Source: VRUE01 sp963699215 (GTDB lineage: Bacteria > Actinomycetota > Thermoleophilia > Solirubrobacterales > 70-9). From it: a stretch of 64,000 nt of DNA. The notes beneath the pieces are model-generated. The model ran no database searches and was not told the origin of the DNA. It saw only the letters and a program-made list of their open reading frames with translations. Below, in pieces: positions 22,111 to 30,961 of this stretch (the stretch's first letter is position 1; every line of letters begins with the position of its first letter). Both the position numbers and the translations under genes were made by a program. The stretch covers positions 1 through 64,000 of the forward strand of contig OY969422.1 in assembly GCA_963699215.1 (NCBI GenBank), in the 5' to 3' direction.

Positions 22111-24150
22111 ATGCCCGAGCACAGGCTGCCAGATCGCGACCGTCCCTGGGTGATGCGCACCTACGCGGGGCATTCCGACGCGCGCCGCTCGAACGAGCTC
22201 TACAAAGGCAACCTCGCAAAGGGCCAGACCGGCCTCTCGATCGCCTTCGACCTGCCCACCCAGACGGGCTACGACCCCGCCCACGTCCTTGCCCGCGGCG
22301 AGGTCGGAAAGGTCGGCGTCTCGATCGCCCACAAGGGCGACATGCACCAGCTGCTCGACGAGATTCCGCTCGACGAGATGAACACCTCGATGACGATCAA
22401 CGCGACCGCCGCCTGGCTGCTCGGCCTCTACGTCACCGTCGCCGAGGAGAACGGGGTCGAGCGGGCGCAGTTGAAGGGCACGACCCAGAACGACATCATC
22501 AAGGAGTACCTCTCGCGCGGCACCTACGCCTTCCCGCCCGAGCCCTCGATGCGGCTGATCGCCGACATGGTCGCCTTCACCGTCAACGAGGTGCCGAGCT
22601 GGAACCCGACCAACATCTGCAGCTACCACCTACAGGAGGCTGGGGCGACGCCGGTGCAGGAGATCGCCTACGCGCTCTCGACCGGGATCGCGGTTCTCGA
22701 CGAAGTGAAGGCCCGCGGCCAGGTCGCCGAGGCGGACTTCCCGAAGGTCTTCGGCCGCATCTCCTTCTTCGTCAACGCCGGCATCCGCCTGATCGAGGAG
22801 ATCGCCAAGCTGCGCGCGATGGGCCGGCTCTGGAACGAGATCGGCCGCGAGCGCTACGGCGTAACCGACGAGAAGATGCTGCGCTTCCGCTACGGCGTCC
22901 AGGTCAACTCGCTCGGCCTGACCGAGGCCCAGCCGGAGAACAACATCCAGCGGATCGTGCTCGAGGCGCTGGCGGTGACGCTCAGCCGCGACGCGCGCGC
23001 CCGCGCGCTCCAGCTGCCCGCCTGGAACGAGGCGATGGGCCTCCCCCGCCCCTGGGACCAGCAGTGGAGCCTGCGCATCCAGCAGGTGCTGGCCAACGAG
23101 ACCGACCTGCTCGAGTACCCCGACGTCTTCGAGGGCTCGAAGGTGATGGACGGCCTGGTCGAGGAGCTGGCCGAGGGCGCCCGCGCCGAGATGGCCGTGG
23201 TCGAGGAGCACGGCGGCGCGGTCGCCGCCGTCCCCTACATGAAGGCGCGCCTGGTCGAGTCGCACCGCGAGCGGGTGGCGCGGATCGAGAGCGGCGAGCA
23301 GAAGGTGATCGGCCAGAACAGCTTCACCGAGAGCGAGGACTCGCCGCTGACCGCGGGGGCGGACGGGGGGATCCTCACGCCCGACCCGGAGGTCGAGCGC
23401 GAGCGGGTCGAGGCGCTGGAGCAGTGGAAGGCCGAGCGCGACGAGGACGCCGTGCAGGCGGCGCTGGAGGAGCTGGGACGCGTCGCCCGCGACGAGGACG
23501 CCAACGTGATGCCAGCGACGATCGACGCCGCCAAGGCCGGCGCGACGACCGGCGAGTGGGCGGCGGTCCTGCGCGAGGCGTTCGGCGCCTACCGCGCCCC
23601 GACCGGCGTCGACGGAGCGGCTCCGCCCGGCGACCGGGCGGAGCTGGCGGCGATCCGCCGTCGCGTCGACGAGGTCTCGGCGCGGATCGGCCACCGGATC
23701 AAGATCCTGGTCGGCAAGCCGGGGCTCGACGGGCACTCCAACGGCTCCGAGCAGATCGCCCTGCGCGCGCGCGACGCCGGCATGGAGGTGATCTACCAGG
23801 GCATCCGCCTGACGCCCGAGGAGATCGCGTCCTCGGCGCTGCAGGAGGACGTCGACGTGGTCGGCCTCTCGATCCTCTCCGGCTCCCATCTCGAGCTGGT
23901 GCCCGAGGTGGTGCGGCGGTTGCGCGAGGAGGACGTCGACGCCCCCGTCGTGGTCGGCGGCATCATTCCCGTCGCCGACGCCGCGCGCCTGCGCGAGGCG
24001 GGCATCGCGGCCGTCTACACCCCGAAGGACTTCGACATCAACCGGATCATGGGCGACATAGCGGCCTGGTCGAGGAACGCGCCGGCGCCGGCGCCGCTGC
24101 CTGAGCGCCGGCCCCGTCGCCGCGCCGAAGCCCCAGCCGCGCCACAATGA
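22111..24150 (+). CDS. meaA: MeaA-type B12-dependent acyl-CoA mutase (ethylmalonyl-CoA mutase)
   Basis: 679 residues, the length of MeaA. The mutase barrel occupies about residues 1-530 (RTYAGHSDARRSNELYKGNLAKGQTGLSIAFDLPTQTGYD, GTTQNDIIKEYLSRGTY) and the cobalamin-binding domain the C-terminus (KILVGKPGLDGHSNG, containing D-x-H-x-x-G with the Co-ligand histidine, then GLSILSGSH and VVGGIIP). The RGTY(A)FPP substrate region fits ethylmalonyl-CoA rather than methylmalonyl-CoA mutase, which agrees with ccr 1.2 kb away. The reaction is (2R)-ethylmalonyl-CoA to methylsuccinyl-CoA. ATG 22111 was chosen; an earlier in-frame ATG lies in the divergent promoter gap. Confidence 0.92.
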   Translation: MPEHRLPDRDRPWVMRTYAGHSDARRSNELYKGNLAKGQTGLSIAFDLPTQTGYDPAHVLARGEVGKVGVSIAHKGDMHQLLDEIPLDEMNTSMTINATAAWLLGLYVTVAEENGVERAQLKGTTQNDIIKEYLSRGTYAFPPEPSMRLIADMVAFTVNEVPSWNPTNICSYHLQEAGATPVQEIAYALSTGIAVLDEVKARGQVAEADFPKVFGRISFFVNAGIRLIEEIAKLRAMGRLWNEIGRERYGVTDEKMLRFRYGVQVNSLGLTEAQPENNIQRIVLEALAVTLSRDARARALQLPAWNEAMGLPRPWDQQWSLRIQQVLANETDLLEYPDVFEGSKVMDGLVEELAEGARAEMAVVEEHGGAVAAVPYMKARLVESHRERVARIESGEQKVIGQNSFTESEDSPLTAGADGGILTPDPEVERERVEALEQWKAERDEDAVQAALEELGRVARDEDANVMPATIDAAKAGATTGEWAAVLREAFGAYRAPTGVDGAAPPGDRAELAAIRRRVDEVSARIGHRIKILVGKPGLDGHSNGSEQIALRARDAGMEVIYQGIRLTPEEIASSALQEDVDVVGLSILSGSHLELVPEVVRRLREEDVDAPVVVGGIIPVADAARLREAGIAAVYTPKDFDINRIMGDIAAWSRNAPAPAPLPERRPRRRAEAPAAPQ

Positions 24151-24154
24151 ACGG

Positions 24155-24721
24155 ATGAGCGAGTTCAACGGGGACCGCTCGGCCTGGCTGCGCTGCTACC
24201 GCTGCTGGTCCCAGAACCTCGAGATCCAGATCCACTACGACGCGATCCGCCGCGTCGACCCGGAGAGCGGCATCCCCGCCGAAGGGATCGACGAAGTGCA
24301 GGAATCTGTCGTGCAGTGCCTCGACTGCATGCACGATCAGCCCCACCTGACCTTCCAGGACGACCGCGTCGTGCCGATCGAGGACCGCTGGGAGCGGATG
24401 GTCGCTGGCACTCCCTGGGTCGCCTCCTGCACGGTCACCGTCGACCAGGACCGGGTCGAGAGCTGCGCCGGGCCGGAAGCGGCCGAGCTGCTGACTTACG
24501 GGGCCCTCGGCGAGGCTGGGGTGCGCGAGTTCTTCGCCCACGTCCGCTTCCACAAGCACGACGAGGAGCGGATCGTCGTCCACATGCTGGTCGAGCTCTA
24601 CGCGCGCTCAGCCGAGGAGGCGACCGAGGTGCTCGAAGCCGCCGCCCAGGGACTGCTCGAGATCACCTCGCTCGCCGAGGAGTCGCGCCCCCCCGCGCAC
24701 GCCTCCGACGAGGCGCACTGA
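24155..24721 (+). CDS. Conserved hypothetical protein with CxxC pairs
   Basis: 188 residues, no signal or membrane segment. Two cysteine pairs, CYRC near residue 14 and CLDC near residue 54, look like a zinc-binding knuckle. The rest is acidic with a helical C-terminus (ARSAEEATEVLEAAAQGLLEITSLAEE). It follows meaA by 4 nt and is probably cotranscribed. Function not recognised. Confidence 0.75.
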   Translation: MSEFNGDRSAWLRCYRCWSQNLEIQIHYDAIRRVDPESGIPAEGIDEVQESVVQCLDCMHDQPHLTFQDDRVVPIEDRWERMVAGTPWVASCTVTVDQDRVESCAGPEAAELLTYGALGEAGVREFFAHVRFHKHDEERIVVHMLVELYARSAEEATEVLEAAAQGLLEITSLAEESRPPAHASDEAH

Positions 24722-24923
24722 GCCCGTACCAGGACGAAATCCACAAATACTTCGAATATTCGTCCGGTGGCATCAACGAAGTTCCGCGTTGCAAGCCTAA
24801 TTGCCGGCTTGACCGCGACAGACTTGTTGCCGATGTGTTGAAAGCAATGGAGTTTTCCCCGCTGCATCTCTATTTTTCAGTGAGTCCAACCTTGTCCTCT
24901 ACCCGCTCTACGACCTAGCCAAC
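24722..24923. promoter_or_regulatory. A+T-richer intergenic leader before the exopolysaccharide island
   Basis: 202 bp with clearly lower G+C than its surroundings. It contains AATACTTCGAATATT (24750-24764), nearly palindromic around TTCGAA, inside a longer GGACGAA...TTCGTCC inverted repeat. It also holds a CAAGCC...GGCTTG hairpin (about 24795-24814) and a T-rich stretch shortly before the start of the glycosyl-1-phosphate transferase. No ORF is convincing. Likely the promoter/leader of the polysaccharide genes. Confidence 0.5.
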
Positions 24924-26399
24924 ATGGAGAGTTCGACCATAACTCGTCCCCAAGGGGAACCCGCCGTTGAGGCAAACGGCGTTTCGGCCTCCCCGCCCAG
25001 CGGTACAACGAACCTGGCAAGGCACCGCGGAGCGGTGCTGGCACGGATGCTCTTCACTGGCGATTCGCTGGCCGCGGCAGCCGCTGCGACGATCGCCGTC
25101 TCGATCCTTGGGCTCTCCTCCTGGGCCGGCCTCGCCTACGCCACGGCCGCCACCCTCCTCTGGCCGCTGGCGGCCTTCAGCATCGGCCTCTATCGCAGCG
25201 ACCAACTCGCCACCTGGGCGTCGGCGGTGACCGAGGTGCCGCGCGGATTCGTCGCCATGATGCTGATCACCTGGCCGCTGTTCGGCATCGCCACGGCCCT
25301 CCAGCTCGACCAGATCGTGGCGCTCACCTTCCTCACTGTGGCCGGAATCGCCGCGCTCGCCGGCATCGCCCGCACGATCGTGCGGGCCGGTCTGCACCGC
25401 GCGCCGACCCTGCGCCAGCGGACGCTGATCCTCGGCTCCGGCGTCGTCGCGGGCCAGGTGGTCGAGAAGCTGCGCAACAACGTCCAGTTCGGGCTCGTCC
25501 CGATCGGGATCGTCGACGACGAGGTGCACGAAGTCGGCACCCCGGACCTGCCCTGGCTCGGGCGCTTCGCCGACCTCGACACGATCATCGAGGCGCAGGG
25601 GATCGACCGGGTGATCATCGCCTTCTCGCGGGTCAGCCACGAGCAGCAGCTCGAGTCGATCAGGGCCTGCCGCGACGCCGGCGTCACCGTCGACGTCGTG
25701 CCTCGCCTCTTCGAGTTCCTCGACGGCGTGCGGGCGCTCGACCAGGTGGGCGGGCTACCTCTGCTCTCGATCGGAACGCCGATGCTCACGTCCGCCTCGA
25801 TCGCGGCGAAGCGGGCGCTCGACACGATCGGCTCGCTCGCGCTCATCCTCGCCTTCGCCCCGCTGATGATCGCGATCGCGATCGCAATCAAGCTCGAGTC
25901 GCGCGGGCCGATCTTCTTCCGCCAACCACGCTCCGGCCGCCGCAACACCAGCTTCCAGCTGATCAAGTTCCGCTCGATGTACGTCGACGCCGAGCAGCGC
26001 AAGGCGGAGATGGCCAAGCTCAACGAAGCGGAAGACGGCGTCATGTTCAAGATCCGCGAGGATCCGCGGGTAACCAGGGTCGGCCACTTCATCCGCCGCT
26101 ACTCGCTCGACGAGCTGCCGCAGCTCTTCAACGTGCTCAAGGGCGAGATGAGCCTGGTCGGGCCGCGACCGCTGATCTTCCCCGAGACGGCCGCCCTCGA
26201 GGAAGACTGGCACCTGCGGCGCCTCGAGCTGCGCCCGGGGCTGACCGGCCCGTGGCAGGTCTACGGGCGCTCGCAGAGCCCCTTCCAGGAGATGGTGCGC
26301 TTCGACTACCAGTACGTCGCCGGCTGGTCGCTCGCCCGCGACATCGAGATCCTGCTCGCCACCCTCCCGGCCGTGATGTCGGGACGCGGCGCCTATTAA
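24924..26399 (+). CDS. Polyprenyl-phosphate sugar-1-phosphate transferase (initiating EPS enzyme)
   Basis: 491 residues of the WcaJ/CpsE/WbaP-like type. Several N-terminal membrane helices (about residues 40-150) and a central Rossmann-like CoA-binding region (LILGSGVVAGQVVEKL) precede the C-terminal bacterial sugar-transferase domain. That domain has LESRGPIFFRQPRSGRRN, LIKFRSMY, YSLDELPQLFNVLKGEMSLVGPRPL and RPGLTGPWQVYGRS. It loads the first sugar phosphate onto undecaprenyl phosphate to begin a surface polysaccharide repeat unit. It is the first gene of the plus-strand part of the island. Confidence 0.95.
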   Translation: MESSTITRPQGEPAVEANGVSASPPSGTTNLARHRGAVLARMLFTGDSLAAAAAATIAVSILGLSSWAGLAYATAATLLWPLAAFSIGLYRSDQLATWASAVTEVPRGFVAMMLITWPLFGIATALQLDQIVALTFLTVAGIAALAGIARTIVRAGLHRAPTLRQRTLILGSGVVAGQVVEKLRNNVQFGLVPIGIVDDEVHEVGTPDLPWLGRFADLDTIIEAQGIDRVIIAFSRVSHEQQLESIRACRDAGVTVDVVPRLFEFLDGVRALDQVGGLPLLSIGTPMLTSASIAAKRALDTIGSLALILAFAPLMIAIAIAIKLESRGPIFFRQPRSGRRNTSFQLIKFRSMYVDAEQRKAEMAKLNEAEDGVMFKIREDPRVTRVGHFIRRYSLDELPQLFNVLKGEMSLVGPRPLIFPETAALEEDWHLRRLELRPGLTGPWQVYGRSQSPFQEMVRFDYQYVAGWSLARDIEILLATLPAVMSGRGAY

Positions 26400-26436
26400 G
26401 CGCCTCTAGGCAGGCGTTTCACGCACGACTGACGGA

Positions 26437-26445
26437 CAAACGTCC
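26437..26445 (+). promoter_or_regulatory. CAAACGTCC motif, lyase-like gene at 26493
   Basis: CAAACGTCC, embedded in GGACAAACGTCC, ends 47 nt before the GTG start of the lyase-like gene. It has the same orientation and nearly the same spacing as the copy before the next lyase-like gene (27598-27606). Confidence 0.35.
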
Positions 26446-26474
26446 GGGTTCGGCACCGATCGCTTGAACGGCCC

Positions 26475-26502
26475 GCACCGGCACCCGAAAAGGTGCCGGT
26501 GC
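26475..26502 (+). promoter_or_regulatory. Hairpin covering the start codon of the lyase-like gene
   Basis: GCACCGGCACC (26475-26485) and GGTGCCGGTGC (26492-26502) form a perfect 11-bp stem with loop CGAAAA. Both possible GTG starts (26493 and 26499) lie in the right arm. This could block translation initiation until opened, or act as a terminator for the upstream transferase gene. Confidence 0.5.
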
Positions 26503-27563
26503 GAAACCTCGTCATCTCCATCGGCGTTACGGCATCACTGCTCCTCGCCCTCGCCACCGGCGCGGGAGCGCATGGCTCCGCGCACGGCGGCGCCAAGGCA
26601 GCGGCTGCAGCCGCAGGCAAGGGGCGCATCGCTAGTGCCGCGCGACGCGCTTCGCTGCGGCGAGCCCACGCGCGACGGCGCAAGCCCGCCCCAACCCCGG
26701 TTTCGGCTCCTGCCCCCGCTCCTCTGCCTGCGCCTGCGCCGAGCCCCGAACCCGCTCCGGCCCCCGCTCCGGCGCCTGCTCCAGCCCCGGCGCCCAAACC
26801 TGCGCCAGCTCCGCAACCAGAACCCGCCCCTGCGCCTGCCCCCGCACCCGCTCCTGCCCCGACTCCCGCTCCCGCCCCGCTGCTGGACGCCAGTTTCGAG
26901 AGTGGCCTGCTCGACTGGAACACCGCCGGCGTGGGCGAAGTCACGCCGACCACGGTCAGCGACATCGTCCGCACGGGCGCGAGATCGGGCAGAGTCGTCC
27001 TCAGCGGCTCCCAGAACCGCTCCGAGCTGATCCTCGGTGGCAACGGCACGGGCAGCAACTCGGGCACCCGCAAGTTCGTCGAGGGCGACGAGTACTGGTA
27101 CGGCTTCTCCTTCTACATCGAGTCGATGGTCTACGGCCGCCCCGGCGCCCACAACCTGATCATGCAGTTCAAGACCGCCGACACCGGCAGCCCCAACTTC
27201 GGCCTCCAGTTCTGGAACTACAAAGGCGACAACGGCCAGTACGCGAGCAACCCGAAAGGCCTCTGGAGCCACGGCGGCTCGATGGGCGGCGACCGCTTCC
27301 TCGCGCCGGTCAGTGAGCGGGCCTGGCACGACGTCGTCATCCACTTCAAGGCGTCGGCCTCGGGCAGCGGCTTCTACGAGGTCTACCTCGACGACAAACT
27401 GATCGACTCCCGCACCGGCGTCAGCATGATGGTCTCCGGCGGGCCCTACGCCTACATCAAGAACGGCCTCTACCGCAACGGCGGCAACATCCCGGGAACC
27501 TCCGAGATCCGCCTCGACGCCGCCCGCCTCGGCACCAGCCTCGCCGCGGTCGCCGCGCCCTGA
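26493..27563 (+). CDS. Exported polysaccharide-lyase-like protein, Ala/Pro repeat linker
   Basis: 356 residues. Signal peptide VRNLVISIGVTASLLLALATGAGA, a basic stretch, then about 60 residues of almost pure Ala-Pro repeats spanning a wall or glycan layer, and a C-terminal PF14099-type (PL13/PL20-like) jelly-roll. Domain motifs: ASFESGLLDWNTAGVGE, NRSELILGGNG, YWYGFSFYIESMVYGRPGAHNLIMQFK, KGLWSHGGSMGGDRFLAP, YAYIKNGLYRNG. It is much closer to the 6.3-kb and 27.7-kb paralogues than to generic lyases. It probably acts on the extracellular polysaccharide made by the surrounding genes; substrate unknown. The GTG start sits inside a hairpin. Confidence 0.83.
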   Translation: MPVRNLVISIGVTASLLLALATGAGAHGSAHGGAKAAAAAAGKGRIASAARRASLRRAHARRRKPAPTPVSAPAPAPLPAPAPSPEPAPAPAPAPAPAPAPKPAPAPQPEPAPAPAPAPAPAPTPAPAPLLDASFESGLLDWNTAGVGEVTPTTVSDIVRTGARSGRVVLSGSQNRSELILGGNGTGSNSGTRKFVEGDEYWYGFSFYIESMVYGRPGAHNLIMQFKTADTGSPNFGLQFWNYKGDNGQYASNPKGLWSHGGSMGGDRFLAPVSERAWHDVVIHFKASASGSGFYEVYLDDKLIDSRTGVSMMVSGGPYAYIKNGLYRNGGNIPGTSEIRLDAARLGTSLAAVAAP

Positions 27564-27597
27564 ACGAACTCATTCACACCCCCTGAATGGGGTCGAA

Positions 27598-27606
27598 CAA
27601 ACGTCC
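27598..27606 (+). promoter_or_regulatory. CAAACGTCC motif, lyase-like gene at 27659
   Basis: CAAACGTCC ends 52 nt before the proposed GTG start of the second lyase-like gene and directly follows a short CCCC/GGGG stem that may end the preceding transcript. Same orientation and similar spacing as the copy at 26437-26445. Confidence 0.35.
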
Positions 27607-27658
27607 AGATGCACCTTGACAACTGCGGTGCCGGTTGGGCTCGGCCGAGCACCCCAGG

Positions 27659-28690
27659 GTGACAACCACCAGCCCGATAGACCATCGCCCGACCCGCCTC
27701 GCCTGGCTCGCGTCGGGCATCGCGATCGCCCTGGTCGTGCTCCTCACTGCGATGACCCCAAACGCTTCGGCTGCCGACCTAACGGCCTCCCACGAGTCCG
27801 CGCAGAGCAGCTCTTCGAAGAAGCCGCGGGCGCAGCGCCACGCCCGCAAGGGCCACAAGCTCCAGCAGCGCAAGCGCCGTGCCCGGGCGCGCAGGGCGGG
27901 GGGCCGCCGTGCCCGGCGGGCCGGTCGCAACGCCTCGATCTCCTCTAACGCGGCGGTCAACCGCCGGCGCAGGGCCAAGGCCGCTCCGACCGGCTCGGAC
28001 CCCGGCATCCTCGACGCCGGCTTCGAGAGCGGCCTCTACAACTGGAACACCGCCGGGGTCGGGGAAGCGATACCGACGGTGGTCAACGACACGGTCCGCA
28101 GCGGCGGCTCCTCGGGCAAGATCCTGCTGACCGGGACGCAGCACCGCTCCGAGCTGATCCTCGGCGGCAACGGCGGCGGCAGCACCAACGGCATGATCGA
28201 GTTCGTCGAGGGCGACGAGTACTGGTACGGCTTCTCCTTCTACATCGAGTCGATGGTCTACGGCCGCCCCGGCGCCCACAACCTGATCATGCAGTTCAAG
28301 GGCGACGACGACGGCTCGCCGGCCTTCGGCCTGCAGCTCTGGGACTACGAGGGCGACGACGAGGAGTACGAGGACAACCCGAAAGGCCTCTGGAGCCACG
28401 GCCCGTCGATGGACGGCGACCGCTTCCTCGCCCCCGTGCCCGAGCACACCTGGCACGACGTGACGATCCACTTCAAGGCTTCCGGCTCGGGCGACGGCTT
28501 CTACGAGGTCTATCTCGACGGGCGCCTGATCGACTCCCGCGATGACGTCAGCATGATCGCCGACGGCGCCAGCTACGCCTACATCAAGGACGGCCTCTAC
28601 CGCAATGGCGACGAGATCCCCGGCACCTCCGAGATCCGCCTCGACGCCGCCCGCCTCGGCCACAGCGCCGCGGACGTTGCAATCGGCTGA
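27659..28690 (+). CDS. Exported polysaccharide-lyase-like protein, basic linker
   Basis: 343 residues from GTG 27659; a TTG 24 nt upstream in frame is the alternative. Signal/anchor LAWLASGIAIALVVLLTAMTPNASA, then an unusually basic linker rich in Arg/Lys (about residues 55-105) instead of the Ala-Pro linker of its neighbour. The C-terminal PF14099-type domain has AGFESGLYNWNTAGVGE, HRSELILGGNG, YWYGFSFYIESMVYGRPGAHNLIMQFK, KGLWSHGPSMDGDRFLAP and YAYIKDGLYRNG. The basic linker could bind an acidic polysaccharide or wall polymer. It is a tandem duplicate of the preceding gene; the domains agree far better than the linkers. Confidence 0.83.
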   Translation: MTTTSPIDHRPTRLAWLASGIAIALVVLLTAMTPNASAADLTASHESAQSSSSKKPRAQRHARKGHKLQQRKRRARARRAGGRRARRAGRNASISSNAAVNRRRRAKAAPTGSDPGILDAGFESGLYNWNTAGVGEAIPTVVNDTVRSGGSSGKILLTGTQHRSELILGGNGGGSTNGMIEFVEGDEYWYGFSFYIESMVYGRPGAHNLIMQFKGDDDGSPAFGLQLWDYEGDDEEYEDNPKGLWSHGPSMDGDRFLAPVPEHTWHDVTIHFKASGSGDGFYEVYLDGRLIDSRDDVSMIADGASYAYIKDGLYRNGDEIPGTSEIRLDAARLGHSAADVAIG

Positions 28691-28761
28691 CCGGCGGCCA
28701 CCCTCCGATTCCGTAGGATGTGGCGCTCGATTCTGCCCGACGGGTCCGAGGAGACGACCGC

Positions 28762-29886
28762 TTGGCACGTATAGCGCTGGTCCAGCAGGGGGACCCAACC
28801 GACCCCGCGACGTGGTCCGGCGTGCCGGCACGTCTGAGCCGCGGGATCGAGGGTGCGGGCTGCGAGGTCGTGCCGGTGCGCGCGACGTTCCGCGGCGCCG
28901 GCCGGATCTTGCAGCTGACCGGGATGTCCTGGGCCGACCAGTCGGCCAGCCGCCTCTTCGCGCTCCCCAGCGGGTGGGTCGCCGACCGCACCCTGAGCGG
29001 CAGCGGCAAGCTGGACGGCGTGGTCATGATCGGCACGGGGTACTCGCTCAGGACTAACCTGCCGGTGGTGACCTACGAGGATCTGACGGTAGCCCAAGCG
29101 CTGCGCCGAGACGAACCCCCCTACAACGAAGTGGGCAAGGGCGCCGGGCGGCACTGGCGAGAGCGCCAGAGGCGGATCTACGAACGCAGCCGGGGCTGTG
29201 CGGTGACCAGCGCCTTCGCAGGGAAGTCGATCGTCGACGATTATGGGATCTCGCCGACGAAGGTGCACGTCGCCGGCGTCGGCCGCAATATCGACGCCGG
29301 CAGGGTGGAGCGGGACTGGTCGGTCCCACGCTTCCTCTTCGTCGGTGCCGACTGGCGGCGCAAGCGCGGGGCGGCGGTCGTCGCATCGTTCGCCGAGGTG
29401 CGACGGCGCCATCCGGAGGCGACGCTCGACCTGGTCGGCGGCCACCCGCCGATCGAGGCGCCGGGCGTGACCGGCCACGGCCTGCTTCCGCTCGGCTCCG
29501 AGTCGGGGCAGCGCCGCTACGCGGAGCTCCTGCACAAAGCGACCTGCTTCGTCATGCCCTCCTCGCTCGAGGCCTTCGGGATCGCCTACATGGACGCTGG
29601 GGCGACCGGCTTGCCGAGCATCGGCACCACCGTGGGCGGCGCGCCCGATGCGGTCGGCGACGGCGGCCGAATCGTCGACCCGACCGACGACGACGCCCTA
29701 ACCGAGGCGATGCTCGAGCTGGCCGACCCGGAGACCGCCCGCCGGCTCGGCGAGCGCGCCTACCGGCACGCCGCTCCCTTCACTTGGCAGGCGACGGGCG
29801 AAAGGCTGCTGCGGGCACTGCGCCCGCCGGGCCTCGATCTGGCGGGCCTGCCCGAGTTCCTGCCCGGACCGGAGGGGCAAAGCTGA
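28762..29886 (+). CDS. Glycosyltransferase, GT4/GT1-like (GT-B fold)
   Basis: 374 residues from TTG 28762 with GAGGAG 8 nt upstream; upstream codons look non-coding. The C-terminal half shows the GT-B donor-binding pattern: FLFVGADWRRKRGAAVV, then ATCFVMPSSLEAFGIAYMDAGATGLPSIGTTVGGAPDAV, containing the E-x7-E-like motif. Such enzymes retain anomeric configuration and add sugars from nucleotide donors on the cytoplasmic side. The downstream kelch gene overlaps it by one base. Confidence 0.85.
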   Translation: MARIALVQQGDPTDPATWSGVPARLSRGIEGAGCEVVPVRATFRGAGRILQLTGMSWADQSASRLFALPSGWVADRTLSGSGKLDGVVMIGTGYSLRTNLPVVTYEDLTVAQALRRDEPPYNEVGKGAGRHWRERQRRIYERSRGCAVTSAFAGKSIVDDYGISPTKVHVAGVGRNIDAGRVERDWSVPRFLFVGADWRRKRGAAVVASFAEVRRRHPEATLDLVGGHPPIEAPGVTGHGLLPLGSESGQRRYAELLHKATCFVMPSSLEAFGIAYMDAGATGLPSIGTTVGGAPDAVGDGGRIVDPTDDDALTEAMLELADPETARRLGERAYRHAAPFTWQATGERLLRALRPPGLDLAGLPEFLPGPEGQS

Positions 29887-30956
29887 TGCGGGGCTGGCTG
29901 GCGGTGCCGATCTTCCTCGTCGCCGCGCTGCTGGTCGCGCTGCCCGTCGCGGCGCTGACCGAGACGGGGGTAGAGAAGGACGTCAAGGAAGCGGCCGGCC
30001 TCGACCTCGACGAATGCGAGGCGCCCCCGAACCTTGCCTCGCCGTGGCTCGAGGGGCCGCCGCTCGCGGAACCGCGCGACGAGCCGCGGGCAGTCGCGAT
30101 CGGTGGCAGCATCTACCTGGTCGGCGGAACTCTCGGGATCGAGGAAATCGCGCCCGAGCGCCACCTGCTCGACGCGAGCGACCAGCTGACCCGGTTCGAT
30201 CCGAGGACCGGGCGCTACGAAGAGCTGGCGCCGCTACCCCGCCCGCTCAATCACGTCGGGCTTACCACCTACCGCGGTGACATCTACGTGGCTGGCGGCT
30301 ATGGCCGTCTCGTCGACGCCAACACCAGCCGCGCCTTCTTTCGCTACGACCCCGAGACCAATCGCTGGTCGCGGCTCCCCGACATGCCCGCCCCGCGCGC
30401 GGCCGGAGCGGTCGGGGTCCTCGACCAGCGCCTGATCTGGGCCGGCGGCGCCAAGAACAGCATTGCCCGTTCCCAGGTGTTTGCCTACGACTTCCGCAGT
30501 CGCCACTGGTCGCGATTGCCCTCGATGCACACCCGTCGCGAGCACGTCGGCGAGGCGACCCTCGACGACGAGCTGTACGTGCTCGGCGGCCGGGCACCGG
30601 AGTCGCTCGCAGTCGACACGGCCGAACGCTTCGATCCGCGCACGGGCAGGTGGGAGACGCTGCCGCCGATGCCGGTCCCCAGCGGTGGCCTGGCGGCGGT
30701 GTCGCTCGACGATGCAGTGGTCGCGGTCTCCGGCGGCAACGACGCTGCCGAAACGGTCACCGGCGCCGTCCAAGAATTCGATCCAGCACGGAACGAGTGG
30801 AAGCTGCTGCCTGCGCTGCGCACCGCCCGGCACGGCCACGGGGCGTCTATCGCGGACGATGAAGTCTGGGTCTTCGGCGGCTCCGACTGCGCCTACTTCA
30901 ACGCCACCGACAAAGTCGAGCACCTGCCAGTGGACGATCTGCGCGGTTCCAGCTGA
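29886..30956 (+). CDS. Membrane-anchored or secreted kelch-repeat beta-propeller protein
   Basis: 356 residues. Signal anchor MRGWLAVPIFLVAALLVALPVAAL, then about six kelch blades with repeated YLVGG/YVAGG/VLGG...FDPRTGRYEELAPLP-type units ending in VWVFGGSDC. Kelch propellers bind sugars or proteins, or form galactose-oxidase-like folds; no galactose oxidase copper site is evident. The start overlaps the glycosyltransferase stop (TGATG), so it is translated with it and probably acts on the same polysaccharide outside the membrane. Confidence 0.85.
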   Translation: MRGWLAVPIFLVAALLVALPVAALTETGVEKDVKEAAGLDLDECEAPPNLASPWLEGPPLAEPRDEPRAVAIGGSIYLVGGTLGIEEIAPERHLLDASDQLTRFDPRTGRYEELAPLPRPLNHVGLTTYRGDIYVAGGYGRLVDANTSRAFFRYDPETNRWSRLPDMPAPRAAGAVGVLDQRLIWAGGAKNSIARSQVFAYDFRSRHWSRLPSMHTRREHVGEATLDDELYVLGGRAPESLAVDTAERFDPRTGRWETLPPMPVPSGGLAAVSLDDAVVAVSGGNDAAETVTGAVQEFDPARNEWKLLPALRTARHGHGASIADDEVWVFGGSDCAYFNATDKVEHLPVDDLRGSS

Positions 30957-30961
30957 CGCTC

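Noticed and set aside
22630..24168. Minus-strand open frame of 512 codons opposite the MeaA-type mutase
   Set aside because: Antisense shadow; no motif, no start context, and the plus strand is a clear conserved enzyme.
26700..26890. Tandem repeat as an independent element
   Set aside because: Ala-Pro codon repetition inside the lyase-like gene; kept as part of the protein linker.
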